A DNA stretch of 64,000 nt from assembly GCF_001650905.1 (NCBI RefSeq), contig NZ_LXYG01000017.1, positions 496,001-560,000 of the forward strand, in the 5' to 3' direction. The notes under the pieces were generated by a model. It had not been told where the DNA came from. It searched no databases and was given only the letters and a program-made list of their open reading frames with translations. Below, one piece after another: positions 46,490 to 55,948 of this stretch; position 1 is the stretch's first letter, and each line of letters starts with the position of its first letter. A program made the translations under genes and the position numbers. Source of the stretch: Balneola sp. EhC07 (GTDB lineage: Bacteria > Bacteroidota > Rhodothermia > Balneolales > Balneolaceae).

Positions 46490-48745
46490 TTAATTCTCTT
46501 CCCATTCTTTTTTCCAGTCGCCTTCTTCTTTGAGGTAGATAATCACTTCGCTCCGCATTTTATGAATGTCATCTAAAATGAGTTCTTTGGTTTTTATCAT
46601 TTCGGGATGGTCTTTATAAAGCAGAAATACATCGCTAAGAAAAGCAAAAGGATATGCTCTTTTTCCCTTTCGCTCGAAGTAATATTCTTTGAGTTGATCT
46701 ATTCCTTCCTTTACATTTCCCTTAATAAGATTACAATTCATTGACATCCATAAATCGTTAGGATCTAAATCGGAATCAGTGGTTTCTTTGCCCTGATTTT
46801 TGGCGCTATAGTCTTCACAAATACTATTAATAAAGAATTGAGCTTCTTTTTCTTTGCCTTCATCAATTAACACGGTCGCATAAAGAAATACCAGGTCTAA
46901 TGCATCTCTTTTTAACAAATCGTTGTTGTAAGAGTCAAAGTCAAACGTTTTGTTTGCAATCTCCGGCCAATGTTTATCTATCATTTCTAAAATTTCTTCG
47001 TTTCTCCCTAGTATGAATAGGTTGCTGGAATAAGAAGAAGTCATAAATTTTTCAACCTGAGGACCAAATTGAGTTTTCATAGCATCCATTGTACTAAGAG
47101 CCAGCTCGCTTTGCCCCATCAATGTTTGGGTTTCTAACATACCACCTATAGCTTCAAAGTTGCTGGGATAAAGCTCTAACATTTTATCTGAATAGTATTT
47201 TCTTACCGGAATCAGATCTAGGTCAGAAGAGAGACCAACGATTAAACTTAATATTTCCAGAGATTCAGGGTTTTCTTTTAAAGCCTTATGTGCGGCTATA
47301 AAAGCTTTATCTAGATCTCCATTAGGAATTAATGCCAGTGTAGAGATTTTTGCGCGGTGAGCAGAGGTATAGTCAGGGGCTCTGGCAATTACTTTGTCCA
47401 GCAATTCAATTCCCTTTTCATATTCTTTTCTTACCAGAAAAAGTGAAGCGTAATTTACTGCGATCGGATTGCTTAAAGGGTCTAGTTGATACGCTTTTTC
47501 TAAATATCTATATGCTTCTTCTTCACTTCGGCTTTTGATAGCTATATATAAACTGTTATAGGCATACGCATCGTTTGGGGTTAATTCAATTGCTTTTCGA
47601 TATGCATTTTCAGCGGCTATTAGCGCATTTTCTTCAAGTCGCTGGTTCTGATAAAAACCAAGTGCCCGATATACAATTCCAAGGTTTGGGTTGATCAATA
47701 ATGCTTTATTAATATTGGTATCCATTTTTTCAAGCATCTCAGCAAATGACAAGTTTCCATATTGGTTTAACAAGCCATAAGCAATTGCTAAACGAGCGTA
47801 GGCTTCTGTAAATGTTGGATCAATTTCTATTGCTTGTTCATAAAGCGTGATAGCTGTTTCCAGATCTTCCGGGCTACGACTTACTTCTAATTGCGTTGCT
47901 TTAAGGAAAGCGTTATAAGCTTCAATATCATCTGTAGGACGCTTTGCAATTTCTTCTTCATCAACAGGGAGTAGGCGTACTTTTAGTTCTTGCACAACTT
48001 TACGGGAAATTTCTTCCTGTATGGCAAAAATGCCCTCCAGTTCCCGGTCATAGGTTTCACTCCAAAGATGGAAACCGTTATCAGCCTGAACAAGCTGAGC
48101 AGTGATTCTAATCTGATCACCATCTTTACGGACACTACCTTCAAGAATGTGCTTTACTCCGAGTTGTTCAGCAATGACCCTTAAATCCGCATTTTTATTT
48201 TTAAAACTAAATGAAGAAGTACGTCCCGCAACCTGCATTCCTTCAATATTAGCAAGTCCATTTAATAACTCTTCTGAAAGTCCATCTGAGAAATATTCGT
48301 TGGATTGATCTGCACTCATATTTACGAAAGGGAGAACGGCAATGGATGCATTTTCAATCTTAGATACATCCGAATCAAAAATGGTAGATTGAGCAAAAAA
48401 GATCCGTTCCACTAAAAGAAATACTAATCCAAAAGATAGAGCACCTATGATGAGTCTATTCAATTTCTTTCCGGTTGATTCGGTAACTGACTCTGTTATT
48501 TCAATGTCTTTTGATTTCTCTATTCCTTCAGGGGTGAGTTCAAAAGCCCATGCAAAAATAAGCGCTAACGGGAAGCCAATAAGTACCAACGTAGTTACAA
48601 GAGGAGCAACCCATTCCGGGAATCCGAGTTGCGGTGCAATTGTATCAAATACCTGAATGATCAACCAACCGGCAATAGCGTAAGCAGTAGCTACTTTAAA
48701 TACATTACGCCGCTTTAGTTCTTGTATGAAATTCGAGATGTTCAT
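46490..48745 (-). CDS. Membrane-anchored FlgO-like/TPR protein, array copy B
   Basis: A 751-residue paralog with the N-terminal plan of copy A. The third helix reads LIIGALSFGLVFLLVERIFF and the FlgO-like domain has SIAVLPFVNMSADQSN and HILEGSVRKDGDQIRITAQL. Its TPR section (from about 297: AITLYEQAIEIDPTFTEAYA) is clearly diverged from the others and has a strongly acidic late region (KGKETTDSDLDPNDLW). It ends YLKEEGDWKKEWEEN. It lies exactly 157 bp downstream of copy C and 157 bp upstream of copy A. The intact frame over 2.25 kb argues against decay. Confidence 0.85.
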   Translation of the reverse strand: MNISNFIQELKRRNVFKVATAYAIAGWLIIQVFDTIAPQLGFPEWVAPLVTTLVLIGFPLALIFAWAFELTPEGIEKSKDIEITESVTESTGKKLNRLIIGALSFGLVFLLVERIFFAQSTIFDSDVSKIENASIAVLPFVNMSADQSNEYFSDGLSEELLNGLANIEGMQVAGRTSSFSFKNKNADLRVIAEQLGVKHILEGSVRKDGDQIRITAQLVQADNGFHLWSETYDRELEGIFAIQEEISRKVVQELKVRLLPVDEEEIAKRPTDDIEAYNAFLKATQLEVSRSPEDLETAITLYEQAIEIDPTFTEAYARLAIAYGLLNQYGNLSFAEMLEKMDTNINKALLINPNLGIVYRALGFYQNQRLEENALIAAENAYRKAIELTPNDAYAYNSLYIAIKSRSEEEAYRYLEKAYQLDPLSNPIAVNYASLFLVRKEYEKGIELLDKVIARAPDYTSAHRAKISTLALIPNGDLDKAFIAAHKALKENPESLEILSLIVGLSSDLDLIPVRKYYSDKMLELYPSNFEAIGGMLETQTLMGQSELALSTMDAMKTQFGPQVEKFMTSSYSSNLFILGRNEEILEMIDKHWPEIANKTFDFDSYNNDLLKRDALDLVFLYATVLIDEGKEKEAQFFINSICEDYSAKNQGKETTDSDLDPNDLWMSMNCNLIKGNVKEGIDQLKEYYFERKGKRAYPFAFLSDVFLLYKDHPEMIKTKELILDDIHKMRSEVIIYLKEEGDWKKEWEEN

Positions 48746-48775
48746 GTCGCTTGGCGAATTGAAAATTCGAGCTTT

Positions 48776-48859
48776 GTCTTGTTGTACGGATGTGAGACAT
48801 CTAAAGAATCACTAAACAGGTATAAAACCTCTAGACTTCTCACGTTCGTTCGAAGTGAC
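48776..48859. repeat. 84-bp inverted-repeat element in array spacer 2
   Basis: Same element as in the other spacers. The left arm is the most degenerate of the four (GTCTTGTTGTACGGATGTGA), the right arm well preserved (TCTCACGTTCGTTCGAAGTG). Confidence 0.78.
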
Positions 48860-48902
48860 AGATTGGAAGAAGGGATGATCTTTAATTTTACATTCTTCAT
48901 TT

Positions 48903-51149
48903 TTAATTCCCTTCATCCCATTCTTCTTTCCAGTCGCCTTCAGCTTTCAGGTAAGCAATAAGGTTTTCTTTTTGATCTCTCAGATCAGCAAATACAACGT
49001 CCATGATTTTCTTGAACTCAGGGTGCTCCATTGCAAGTTGGAATTTTTTGTCTTTTTTAAGTGACCTGTATTCATTTCCGCGATTATTTCTTTCCAGATA
49101 AAGTTTTGTAATGATTGGAATGACGGCGTCAATTTGCTCTCTTTCCAAAAGACAGGTTGCTTGATCGAATAAATACCAATTATCTTCTTCTTTTTGTGGA
49201 TAGAGATCCACATTTGATGTGCTAAAAGCACAGAACTTATCTAATAATAAGTCTGCTTTTTCTTTTTCATCTGTGAATTTGTAAAGTTCACGAAGAGGCA
49301 ATGTATGCCATAGATTTTGCATACTAATTGTCAGGTCTTTTGGGGTCAATAAAGTGGAATCAAATTTAGCGAACCACTGTAGTGCAAATTCAGGATCATC
49401 TTTATAAATAGCATAATCAGTCATTGTCCAATAAAACCCTGAAGAACCAGGTACAAGATCAGATTCTTCAATATGTGGTAACAGTCCATCCTCTACATAC
49501 GAATAATCAGATGTATAAGAAGCAAATGTTCCTGCGCGGTTTATATAATCTAAACTTTCAGAATAGTTTCTTTTCAATATCTCCATATAATGTCTGGCAA
49601 CTGGTTCCAGATCAAGTTCCAGAGCCCTCGTAGCCATAATATTTAAAGAGCGGGTAAAGTTATTGTCGAGTTGGTAGGCTTTATGTACGGCCATAAATGC
49701 CTCATCCAATCGCCCATAATGCGGGTCGGATTTCAGGAATGCCAATCCTAAGTATGTAGGAACAAATTCGGGATTGTTTTTTTTATTTATTTCATGAAAC
49801 GAAAGTGCTTCTTCATATTTATCTTCAAATTGACTGGCTTGGGCCCGGTTGTAGATAGATAGAGGAGACAAAGGATCCACCTTATACATTTTCTTGTATT
49901 GATCATTTCCTTTCTGGAAATCATTTAGCTCATCCATGTACAGGTTTCCTAACCAATTGTACACATCTGATAGGTTAGGATTTAACTCCAGGCTTTTTAA
50001 AAAGGCTTTTTCTGATTCTTCAAAATCTGTTTTCATGTCATGTAACAAGCCTAAGGCAGCATAAGCTTCAGCTAAGTTTTCATCTATCGAGAAAGCTTGG
50101 TCAACATGAGGTGTCATGTTTTCAATTTGTTGTTCTCTGGGGACATTCCCATAATATCCCTGTAAATTATAGGCAATAGCTAACCGTGCATGTGCTTCAG
50201 CGAAAAAGGGATCAATACTGAGAGCTTGTTTGTAGAGATCTATCGCAACATTTATCTCATCTATATCCCGGTTTACCACAAGCTGGTTTGCTTTCAGATA
50301 CATAGAGTATCCCTCAATATCAGATGTTGGAATGTTTTCCAACTCAGACTCATCTTCAGGCAACAGGTGTACTTTCAATTCACTTAATACCGTGCGCGAA
50401 ATTTCTTCCTGTATCTCAAAAATGTTTGTTGCTGTAAGTTCCCGGTCAAAAGTCTCTGACCACATATGGAACCCATCATCCACTTTAATGAGCTGAGCAG
50501 TTATTCGAACTCTACCTCCAGCTTTTCTGACGCTACCTTCCAGAATATGACCAACCCCAAGTTGGTCCCCAACGATTTTTAAATCTTCGTTTTTCCCTTT
50601 GAATTTAAATGAAGAAGTACGTCCGGCTACTTTCATTTCTTTTACTTTAGCGAGAGCATTGAGCAGTTCCTCAGAAAGACCATCAGAAAAATATTCATTG
50701 TTTTCATCTCCACTCATATTCACAAAAGGGAGCACAGCAATGGAAGCTGTTTGAAAATCAGCAAGTTCTGATTGGTTTTCTATAAAAGAAGCCTCCGCAA
50801 AGAATACACGTTCTACCAAAAGAAAGATCACTGCCATGGAAAGAATAGTGATAATAATCCCATTAAGTTTTTTACCGGTACGGTTGGTTACGGATTCAGT
50901 GATGTCCACTTCCTGGGATTTTTTTAGTCCTTCAGGCGTTAATTCAAATGCCCAGGCAAAGATCAGGGCCAGAGGAAAACCAACTAAAACCAAAACGGTA
51001 AAAAAGGGTGCTACCCAGTCAGGGAAACCAAGTTGTGGAGATACGGTAGAAACAACCTGAATAATCAACCATCCTGCAATAGCATACGCAGTCGCAACTT
51101 TAAAGACATTACGCCTTTTTAGTTCTTCTATGAAATTTGAGATGTTCAT
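48903..51149 (-). CDS. Membrane-anchored FlgO-like/TPR protein, array copy C
   Basis: A 748-residue paralog. The start MNISNFIEELKRRNVFKVAT and helices at about 17-36, 46-70 and 97-114 match the other copies. The FlgO-like domain has SIAVLPFVNMSGDENN and RITAQLIKVDDGFHMWSE. The TPR block is long and regular (AIDLYKQALSIDPFFAEAHA; KAFLKSLELNPNLSDVYNWL; YKKMYKVDPLSPLSIYNRAQ) and shares QGYYGNVP and the YNRA stretch with copy E, suggesting those two are sister copies. The tail reads YLKAEGDWKEEWDEGN. Both flanking gaps are 157 bp. Confidence 0.85.
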   Translation of the reverse strand: MNISNFIEELKRRNVFKVATAYAIAGWLIIQVVSTVSPQLGFPDWVAPFFTVLVLVGFPLALIFAWAFELTPEGLKKSQEVDITESVTNRTGKKLNGIIITILSMAVIFLLVERVFFAEASFIENQSELADFQTASIAVLPFVNMSGDENNEYFSDGLSEELLNALAKVKEMKVAGRTSSFKFKGKNEDLKIVGDQLGVGHILEGSVRKAGGRVRITAQLIKVDDGFHMWSETFDRELTATNIFEIQEEISRTVLSELKVHLLPEDESELENIPTSDIEGYSMYLKANQLVVNRDIDEINVAIDLYKQALSIDPFFAEAHARLAIAYNLQGYYGNVPREQQIENMTPHVDQAFSIDENLAEAYAALGLLHDMKTDFEESEKAFLKSLELNPNLSDVYNWLGNLYMDELNDFQKGNDQYKKMYKVDPLSPLSIYNRAQASQFEDKYEEALSFHEINKKNNPEFVPTYLGLAFLKSDPHYGRLDEAFMAVHKAYQLDNNFTRSLNIMATRALELDLEPVARHYMEILKRNYSESLDYINRAGTFASYTSDYSYVEDGLLPHIEESDLVPGSSGFYWTMTDYAIYKDDPEFALQWFAKFDSTLLTPKDLTISMQNLWHTLPLRELYKFTDEKEKADLLLDKFCAFSTSNVDLYPQKEEDNWYLFDQATCLLEREQIDAVIPIITKLYLERNNRGNEYRSLKKDKKFQLAMEHPEFKKIMDVVFADLRDQKENLIAYLKAEGDWKEEWDEGN

Positions 51150-51179
51150 AATGCTTCGCGGATTAAAAATTCTTCTATT

Positions 51180-51263
51180 GTCATGTCGAACGGATGTGAG
51201 ACATCTAAAGAATCACTAAACCCGCATAAAACCGTTAGACTTCTCACATACGTTCGAAGTGAC
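51180..51263. repeat. 84-bp inverted-repeat element in array spacer 3
   Basis: Arms from GTCATGTCGAACGGATGTGA to TCTCACATACGTTCGAAGTG and on to GAC, about 31 nt each, with few mismatches. By hand count spacer 3 and spacer 4 agree at about 135 of 157 positions with no gaps. Confidence 0.85.
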
Positions 51264-51306
51264 AGAAGGGAAGAGGGGATAATCTTTAATTTTAAATTCT
51301 TCATTT

Positions 51307-53553
51307 TTAATTCCCTTCTTCCCATTCTTCTTTCCAATCGCCTGTACTTTTCAGATAGTCGATAGCTTCTTTTTTCATGAGGTTAATATCAGCTAGAATT
51401 TCTTCTTTAAGCTTTTCGTATTCTGGAATACCATTTAGCGTATTCATGTTTCTGGAGTATTTGAAATAGGGAGGAAAGCCAAAAGCAATTTTATATTCGA
51501 AATATTGTTTTCGGATCAATTCTAAAAACCGGTCCACATTACCTTTATAAAATTCGCATTCAGCTACATCCCATTCTCTGTATTTTCTTGAAGCTTCAAA
51601 CTCAGCTTCTTCAAGCGCTTTATACCGGTAATCGCAATAAATACGAGTAAGATTTTTAAACCTTTCTTCCTCTTTTAATCCTAATCCGTTGGAATATGAT
51701 AGATATCCGGCAATATCCATAGCTTCATCATCGTCAGCTAATACAATTTCATCCTGAATAACAATGGGGTTGATCTCAACATACATTTCTAAGGCTTTTT
51801 CTTTTTCCCCCTTCATATAAATAAGTCTGGACTTAAAGGTGTCGATCTCTTTATTGAAGTTATCAGAGAATATTCCTCTTTGGGTATCTACAAGTTCAAT
51901 CACTTCATCGATTTTGCCATGCTCTGAATAGTAATTGGCATACATGAAGTAATACTGCTGATTGTTAGGATAAAGCTCTCCCATTTTAATGATCATATAC
52001 TCCTGAAATGTCTCAAAGCCTAAACTTTCTGCTAAATCATGGAGAGAAACGATCAAATCAACATTTTCAGGATCAGATTTATATAATTGATAAGTACTAA
52101 TAAAAGATTTACCGATCTCACCAACACCTATGCCAGCATAAGCCTGCGCTTTTCTCAGTTTTACGCCTTTGTAATCCGGATACCGTTCCAGTACCTTGTC
52201 AAACAGTTCCAGTCCCTTTTCAGCTTCCCCCAAATTCACATAATGGCCGCCAAGATGAGCTGCGATATCAGGATTTAACGGATCAATTTGGTAAGCCTTT
52301 TCAAGTATCTTATGTGATTCATCGTGTCGTGAAAATTCATGGAGCACATCATGATACCCTACTAGCACCTCTGAATCGCCCGGCAATAATTCGATCGCAC
52401 GTTCATAGGTTTCCAGTGCTTTTTGATTGTCTTCTATATTCAGATAGTAGTAGCCAAGTGCTTCATAAGCTTTACCTTCGTTGCCATCGATCAGTAAAGC
52501 GCGATCAATATTTTCCCGCATCAGATCTTTCATTTCTTCTAAAGAAAGATTTCCTTTCCAGTTCAGATCTCCATATACATAAGCAAGTCTGGCATAGGCT
52601 AATGAAAAGGAGGGATCAATACGTATAGCTTCTTTATACTTTTCTACAGCTTTTCTGAGATCATCTAATTCGTCGGTTACCTCCAGTTGGGTAGCCGCTA
52701 AATAAGCGTTATAAGCCTCAATATCATCAGTAGGATTTGTTTTCAGATCTTCTTCCAGCTGCGGTAGAAGGCGTACTTTAAGCTCCTCCATAACTTTTCG
52801 GGAGATCTCTTCCTGAATATCGAAGATGTTTTCAATTGTTAGTTCGCGATCAAAATTTTCTGACCATACATGGAACCCGTCTTCAACTTTGATAAGCTGA
52901 GCTGTGATTCGAATACGATTTCCGGCTTTACGAACACTTCCTTCTAAAATATGATCGACCTTTAGTTCTTGCCCAATTAAAGAAAGATTTTCATTTTGAC
53001 CTTTAAACTTGAATGAGGAAGTACGTCCGGCTACTTTCAATTCTTCAACTTTAGCTAAGGCATTCAATAATTCTTCTGATAAACCATCGGCAAAGTATTC
53101 CTGATCGCCACCCAAACTAAAATCTTCAAATGGAAGTACAGCTATGGATGCGGTTTCAAAATTGGATTCAAAGGAAGCGTTTTCCAAAATAGAGGCTTTG
53201 GCAAAAAAGACCCTTTCCACTAATAGAAAAACTACAGCCATCGAAAGAACGGTGATTATTATCCCGTTAAGTTTTTTACCGGTACGGTTGGTTACGGATT
53301 CAGTAATATCCACTTCCTGAGATTTTTTAAGACCTTCAGGAGTTAGCTCAAATGCCCAGGCAAAAATAAGAGCAAGTGGAAACCCAATTCCAACGAGAAT
53401 AATAACGAATTGAGTAGTCCAACCAGGAAATTCGAACGCGGGAAATACAGAAGTAGCAATTTGAATGATTAACCATCCCGCAATAGCATAGGCTGCCGCA
53501 ACCTTAAAAACATTACGGCGCTTTAGTTCTTGTATGAAATTTGAAATGTTCAT
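51307..53553 (-). CDS. Membrane-anchored FlgO-like/TPR protein, array copy D
   Basis: A 748-residue paralog with the shared N-terminal third (MNISNFIQELKRRNVFKVAA; third helix IIITVLSMAVVFLLVERVFF). The FlgO-like region differs at SIAVLPFEDFSLGGDQEYFA, where the usual NMS is replaced by EDFS. TPRs include AVEKYKEAIRIDPSFSLAYA, ALETYERAIELLPGDSEVLV and LEKAYQIDPLNPDIAAHLGG. The tail is YLKSTGDWKEEWEEGN. The C-terminal half aligns poorly with copies C and E, while its start and the spacers on both sides are highly alike. Confidence 0.85.
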   Translation of the reverse strand: MNISNFIQELKRRNVFKVAAAYAIAGWLIIQIATSVFPAFEFPGWTTQFVIILVGIGFPLALIFAWAFELTPEGLKKSQEVDITESVTNRTGKKLNGIIITVLSMAVVFLLVERVFFAKASILENASFESNFETASIAVLPFEDFSLGGDQEYFADGLSEELLNALAKVEELKVAGRTSSFKFKGQNENLSLIGQELKVDHILEGSVRKAGNRIRITAQLIKVEDGFHVWSENFDRELTIENIFDIQEEISRKVMEELKVRLLPQLEEDLKTNPTDDIEAYNAYLAATQLEVTDELDDLRKAVEKYKEAIRIDPSFSLAYARLAYVYGDLNWKGNLSLEEMKDLMRENIDRALLIDGNEGKAYEALGYYYLNIEDNQKALETYERAIELLPGDSEVLVGYHDVLHEFSRHDESHKILEKAYQIDPLNPDIAAHLGGHYVNLGEAEKGLELFDKVLERYPDYKGVKLRKAQAYAGIGVGEIGKSFISTYQLYKSDPENVDLIVSLHDLAESLGFETFQEYMIIKMGELYPNNQQYYFMYANYYSEHGKIDEVIELVDTQRGIFSDNFNKEIDTFKSRLIYMKGEKEKALEMYVEINPIVIQDEIVLADDDEAMDIAGYLSYSNGLGLKEEERFKNLTRIYCDYRYKALEEAEFEASRKYREWDVAECEFYKGNVDRFLELIRKQYFEYKIAFGFPPYFKYSRNMNTLNGIPEYEKLKEEILADINLMKKEAIDYLKSTGDWKEEWEEGN

Positions 53554-53583
53554 GACGTTTTACGAATTAAAAATTCTTGTATT

Positions 53584-53667
53584 GTCATGTAGAACGGATG
53601 TGAGACATCTAAAGGATCACTAAAAGGGAACAATACCTCTAGACTTCTCACATCCGTTCGAAGTGAC
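53584..53667. repeat. 84-bp inverted-repeat element in array spacer 4
   Basis: The core arms GAACGGATGTGAGA and TCTCACATCCGTTC are perfect complements, inside outer arms with two 2-nt mismatches. The element sits in the same place in the 157-bp spacer as the other three. Confidence 0.85.
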
Positions 53668-53710
53668 AGATTGGAAGACGGGATAATCTTTAATTTTACA
53701 TTCTTCATTT

Positions 53711-55939
53711 TTAATTCTCTTCCCATTCTTCTTTCCATTCGCCTTCTTCTTTCAAAAACTGAATTACATTACTTCTTTGCTGATCGAGTTCAGAATGTAC
53801 TTCATCGATCACTTTTTGATAGCCTTCTATTTCATAGACCTCAGAAGGTAAGGTTTCAAATAAGTACCATGCAGCTAACTTCCGATTGAGTTCTAAAAAC
53901 ACCCGTTCAAAATAGGGTAGGGCTTCTTCGTACTTTTCCTGATTGATTAAACAGATATACTTTTCGACAAGGTATGCTTCACCATCTTCACCAAGGTCAA
54001 GCTCATTTTTATTAGCTTCAACCGCTTTGCAATGCGCGTTGTATAATTGTGTAGCCCTTTCTTTATTTCCCATGTTCTTATATACGTCGGCGAGTAATCG
54101 CGCTTGGGAAAAGTTCCGGATTTCAAGCGCAGGGATTTCTTCTTCAAAAAAACCGGGCTCAAATTTTCTGAATTCATTTAAAACACGATCATAATCACCT
54201 GTCTTATTTCCATAATGCAATAATGAGATATAGAAAGAGAATGAAGGAATCGTTAGATCATTTTCATCAATATACTCGAACATATCTTCCCGGAGATAGC
54301 TATAATCTTTTTTGAAAATAGAGTAATAGGGTATATAACTTATATACTCATAGCTGCTCCCGTATTGATTTTTTAACTGAGTAAAATAATAATCAGCCAA
54401 ATCCTCTAACTGAAGATCTAATGCCCTTAATAAGAGGATGCCTAAAGCCCTTGAATCTCTTCCATACGCTCTTGCAGTTGTAGAATACTTAAAGGACTCG
54501 TCCAGTTGTCCATAAGGAGGGAGTGCTTTTAAGACGCTTAAACCGGCATATGTTAGTGCAAATTCAGGGTTGTCGTCTATATTCTTCTGGAATAAAGCTA
54601 ATGCATCATCATATTCTCCTTCATAGAAATGAACACTGGCCCTGTTATATATTGATAGCGGAGACAGAGGATCAACAGCATACATTTTTTTATAAGCTTC
54701 ATTGCTCTCTTTTAGATCTCCTTTCTCGTTATATGCTATTGATAACCAATTATAGACATCAGGATTATTAGGATTTAATCCAATGCTTTGTTCATATTTT
54801 CCTATTGCTTTATCAGTTTCAAAAGTGTTTGAATAGTACAAACCTAAAGCTGCGTGAGCGTTCGCTTCGTTCTTGTTGATTGATAACGCTTTTTCAGCAT
54901 TTTCTTTTACCTGTTCCTGAACTTGATCAAACGGAACATTCCCATAATATCCCTGCAGATTATAAGCGATAGCTAATCTGGCATAAGCTTCAGAAAAGGT
55001 GGGGTCTAAATTGAGTGCGTTTTTATATAGGTCGATTGCCAAATTGATCTTATCGATATTTCTTTCTGCTATAAAGGAATTGGCCCTCAAATAAGCTTGA
55101 TATGCCTCAATGTCCTGAGTGGGAACGTTATCCAATTCAGCTTCATCTTCATCGAGCAATCGTACCTTCAGTTCTTTTAGCACTGTTCGGGATATCTCTT
55201 CCTGAATATCAAAAATATTGGTAGTTGTAAGCTCTCTGTCAAAAGTTTCACTCCAGAGATGGAATCCATCGTCAGCTTTTATAAGCTGAGCCGTAATTCG
55301 AATTCGGTTTCCTGATTTTCGAACACTGCCTTCTAGTATATGTTGGACATTTAATTCATCACCAATGAGCTTCAGGTTTTCATTCTTTCCTTTGAATTTA
55401 AAGGAAGAAGTACGTCCGGCTACTTTCATGTCTTCTACTTTGGCAAGGGCATTGAGTAGTTCTTCAGAAAGTCCATCCGAAAAATATTCCTGATCTTGTC
55501 CGGCAGACATATCTACAAAAGGGAGTACGGCGATGGAGGCTGTTTCAAATTCAATTTCTGATTGGTTTTGAATAAAAGCAGCTTCAGCGAAAAACACGCG
55601 TTCCACCAAAAGAAAGATCACCGCCATTGAAAGCACAGTGATAATAATCCCATTCAGTTTTTTCCCCGTTCTGTTGGTTACAGATTCGGTAATTTCCACT
55701 TCTTTAGATTTTTTTAGCCCTTCGGGGGTTAATTCGAAAGCCCATGCAAATATTAATGAGAGAGGAAAGCCTATCAGAACAAAAATGATAACGGCAGTAA
55801 TCAACCATTCCGGCAGATTTAAGAAAGGAAAGGTAGTAGCACAGATCTGAATGATAAGCCATCCTGCTATGGCGTAAGCAGTGGCGACGCGAATAACATT
55901 CCGTCGTTTCAGCTCAGCAATAAGATTGCGAAAATCCAT
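53711..55939 (-). CDS. Membrane-anchored FlgO-like/TPR protein, array copy E (first in transcription order)
   Basis: A 742-residue paralog from ATG 55939, which has GGGTGGGG a few nt upstream; an in-frame GTG at 55948 is less likely. It is the most divergent at the N-terminus (MDFRNLIAELKRRNVIRVAT) but keeps the three helices and the FlgO-like domain (SIAVLPFVDMSAGQDQEYFS). The TPR run is regular: AIDLYKNALNLDPTFSEAYA, AIGKYEQSIGLNPNNPDVYN and YKKMYAVDPLSPLSIYNRAS. It shares QGYYGNVP with copy C. The tail is FLKEEGEWKEEWEEN. No 157-bp spacer element precedes it, so it is the edge of the array. Confidence 0.84.
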   Translation of the reverse strand: MDFRNLIAELKRRNVIRVATAYAIAGWLIIQICATTFPFLNLPEWLITAVIIFVLIGFPLSLIFAWAFELTPEGLKKSKEVEITESVTNRTGKKLNGIIITVLSMAVIFLLVERVFFAEAAFIQNQSEIEFETASIAVLPFVDMSAGQDQEYFSDGLSEELLNALAKVEDMKVAGRTSSFKFKGKNENLKLIGDELNVQHILEGSVRKSGNRIRITAQLIKADDGFHLWSETFDRELTTTNIFDIQEEISRTVLKELKVRLLDEDEAELDNVPTQDIEAYQAYLRANSFIAERNIDKINLAIDLYKNALNLDPTFSEAYARLAIAYNLQGYYGNVPFDQVQEQVKENAEKALSINKNEANAHAALGLYYSNTFETDKAIGKYEQSIGLNPNNPDVYNWLSIAYNEKGDLKESNEAYKKMYAVDPLSPLSIYNRASVHFYEGEYDDALALFQKNIDDNPEFALTYAGLSVLKALPPYGQLDESFKYSTTARAYGRDSRALGILLLRALDLQLEDLADYYFTQLKNQYGSSYEYISYIPYYSIFKKDYSYLREDMFEYIDENDLTIPSFSFYISLLHYGNKTGDYDRVLNEFRKFEPGFFEEEIPALEIRNFSQARLLADVYKNMGNKERATQLYNAHCKAVEANKNELDLGEDGEAYLVEKYICLINQEKYEEALPYFERVFLELNRKLAAWYLFETLPSEVYEIEGYQKVIDEVHSELDQQRSNVIQFLKEEGEWKEEWEEN

Positions 55940-55948
55940 ATACCCCAC

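Noticed and set aside
48722-48961. Plus-strand frames crossing the array spacers, similar in several spacers
   Set aside because: Their similarity follows from the repeated spacer DNA; they run antisense into the ends of the TPR genes and have no start signal.
46333-53710. Regularly spaced spacer repeats considered as CRISPR or attachment sites
   Set aside because: The period is about 2.4 kb with intact genes between the copies; no integrase or cas gene is seen.
44080-55939. Array considered as a toxin-immunity or polymorphic effector locus
   Set aside because: No toxin domain, no small immunity genes between copies and no secretion apparatus nearby; only the repeated paralogs are seen.
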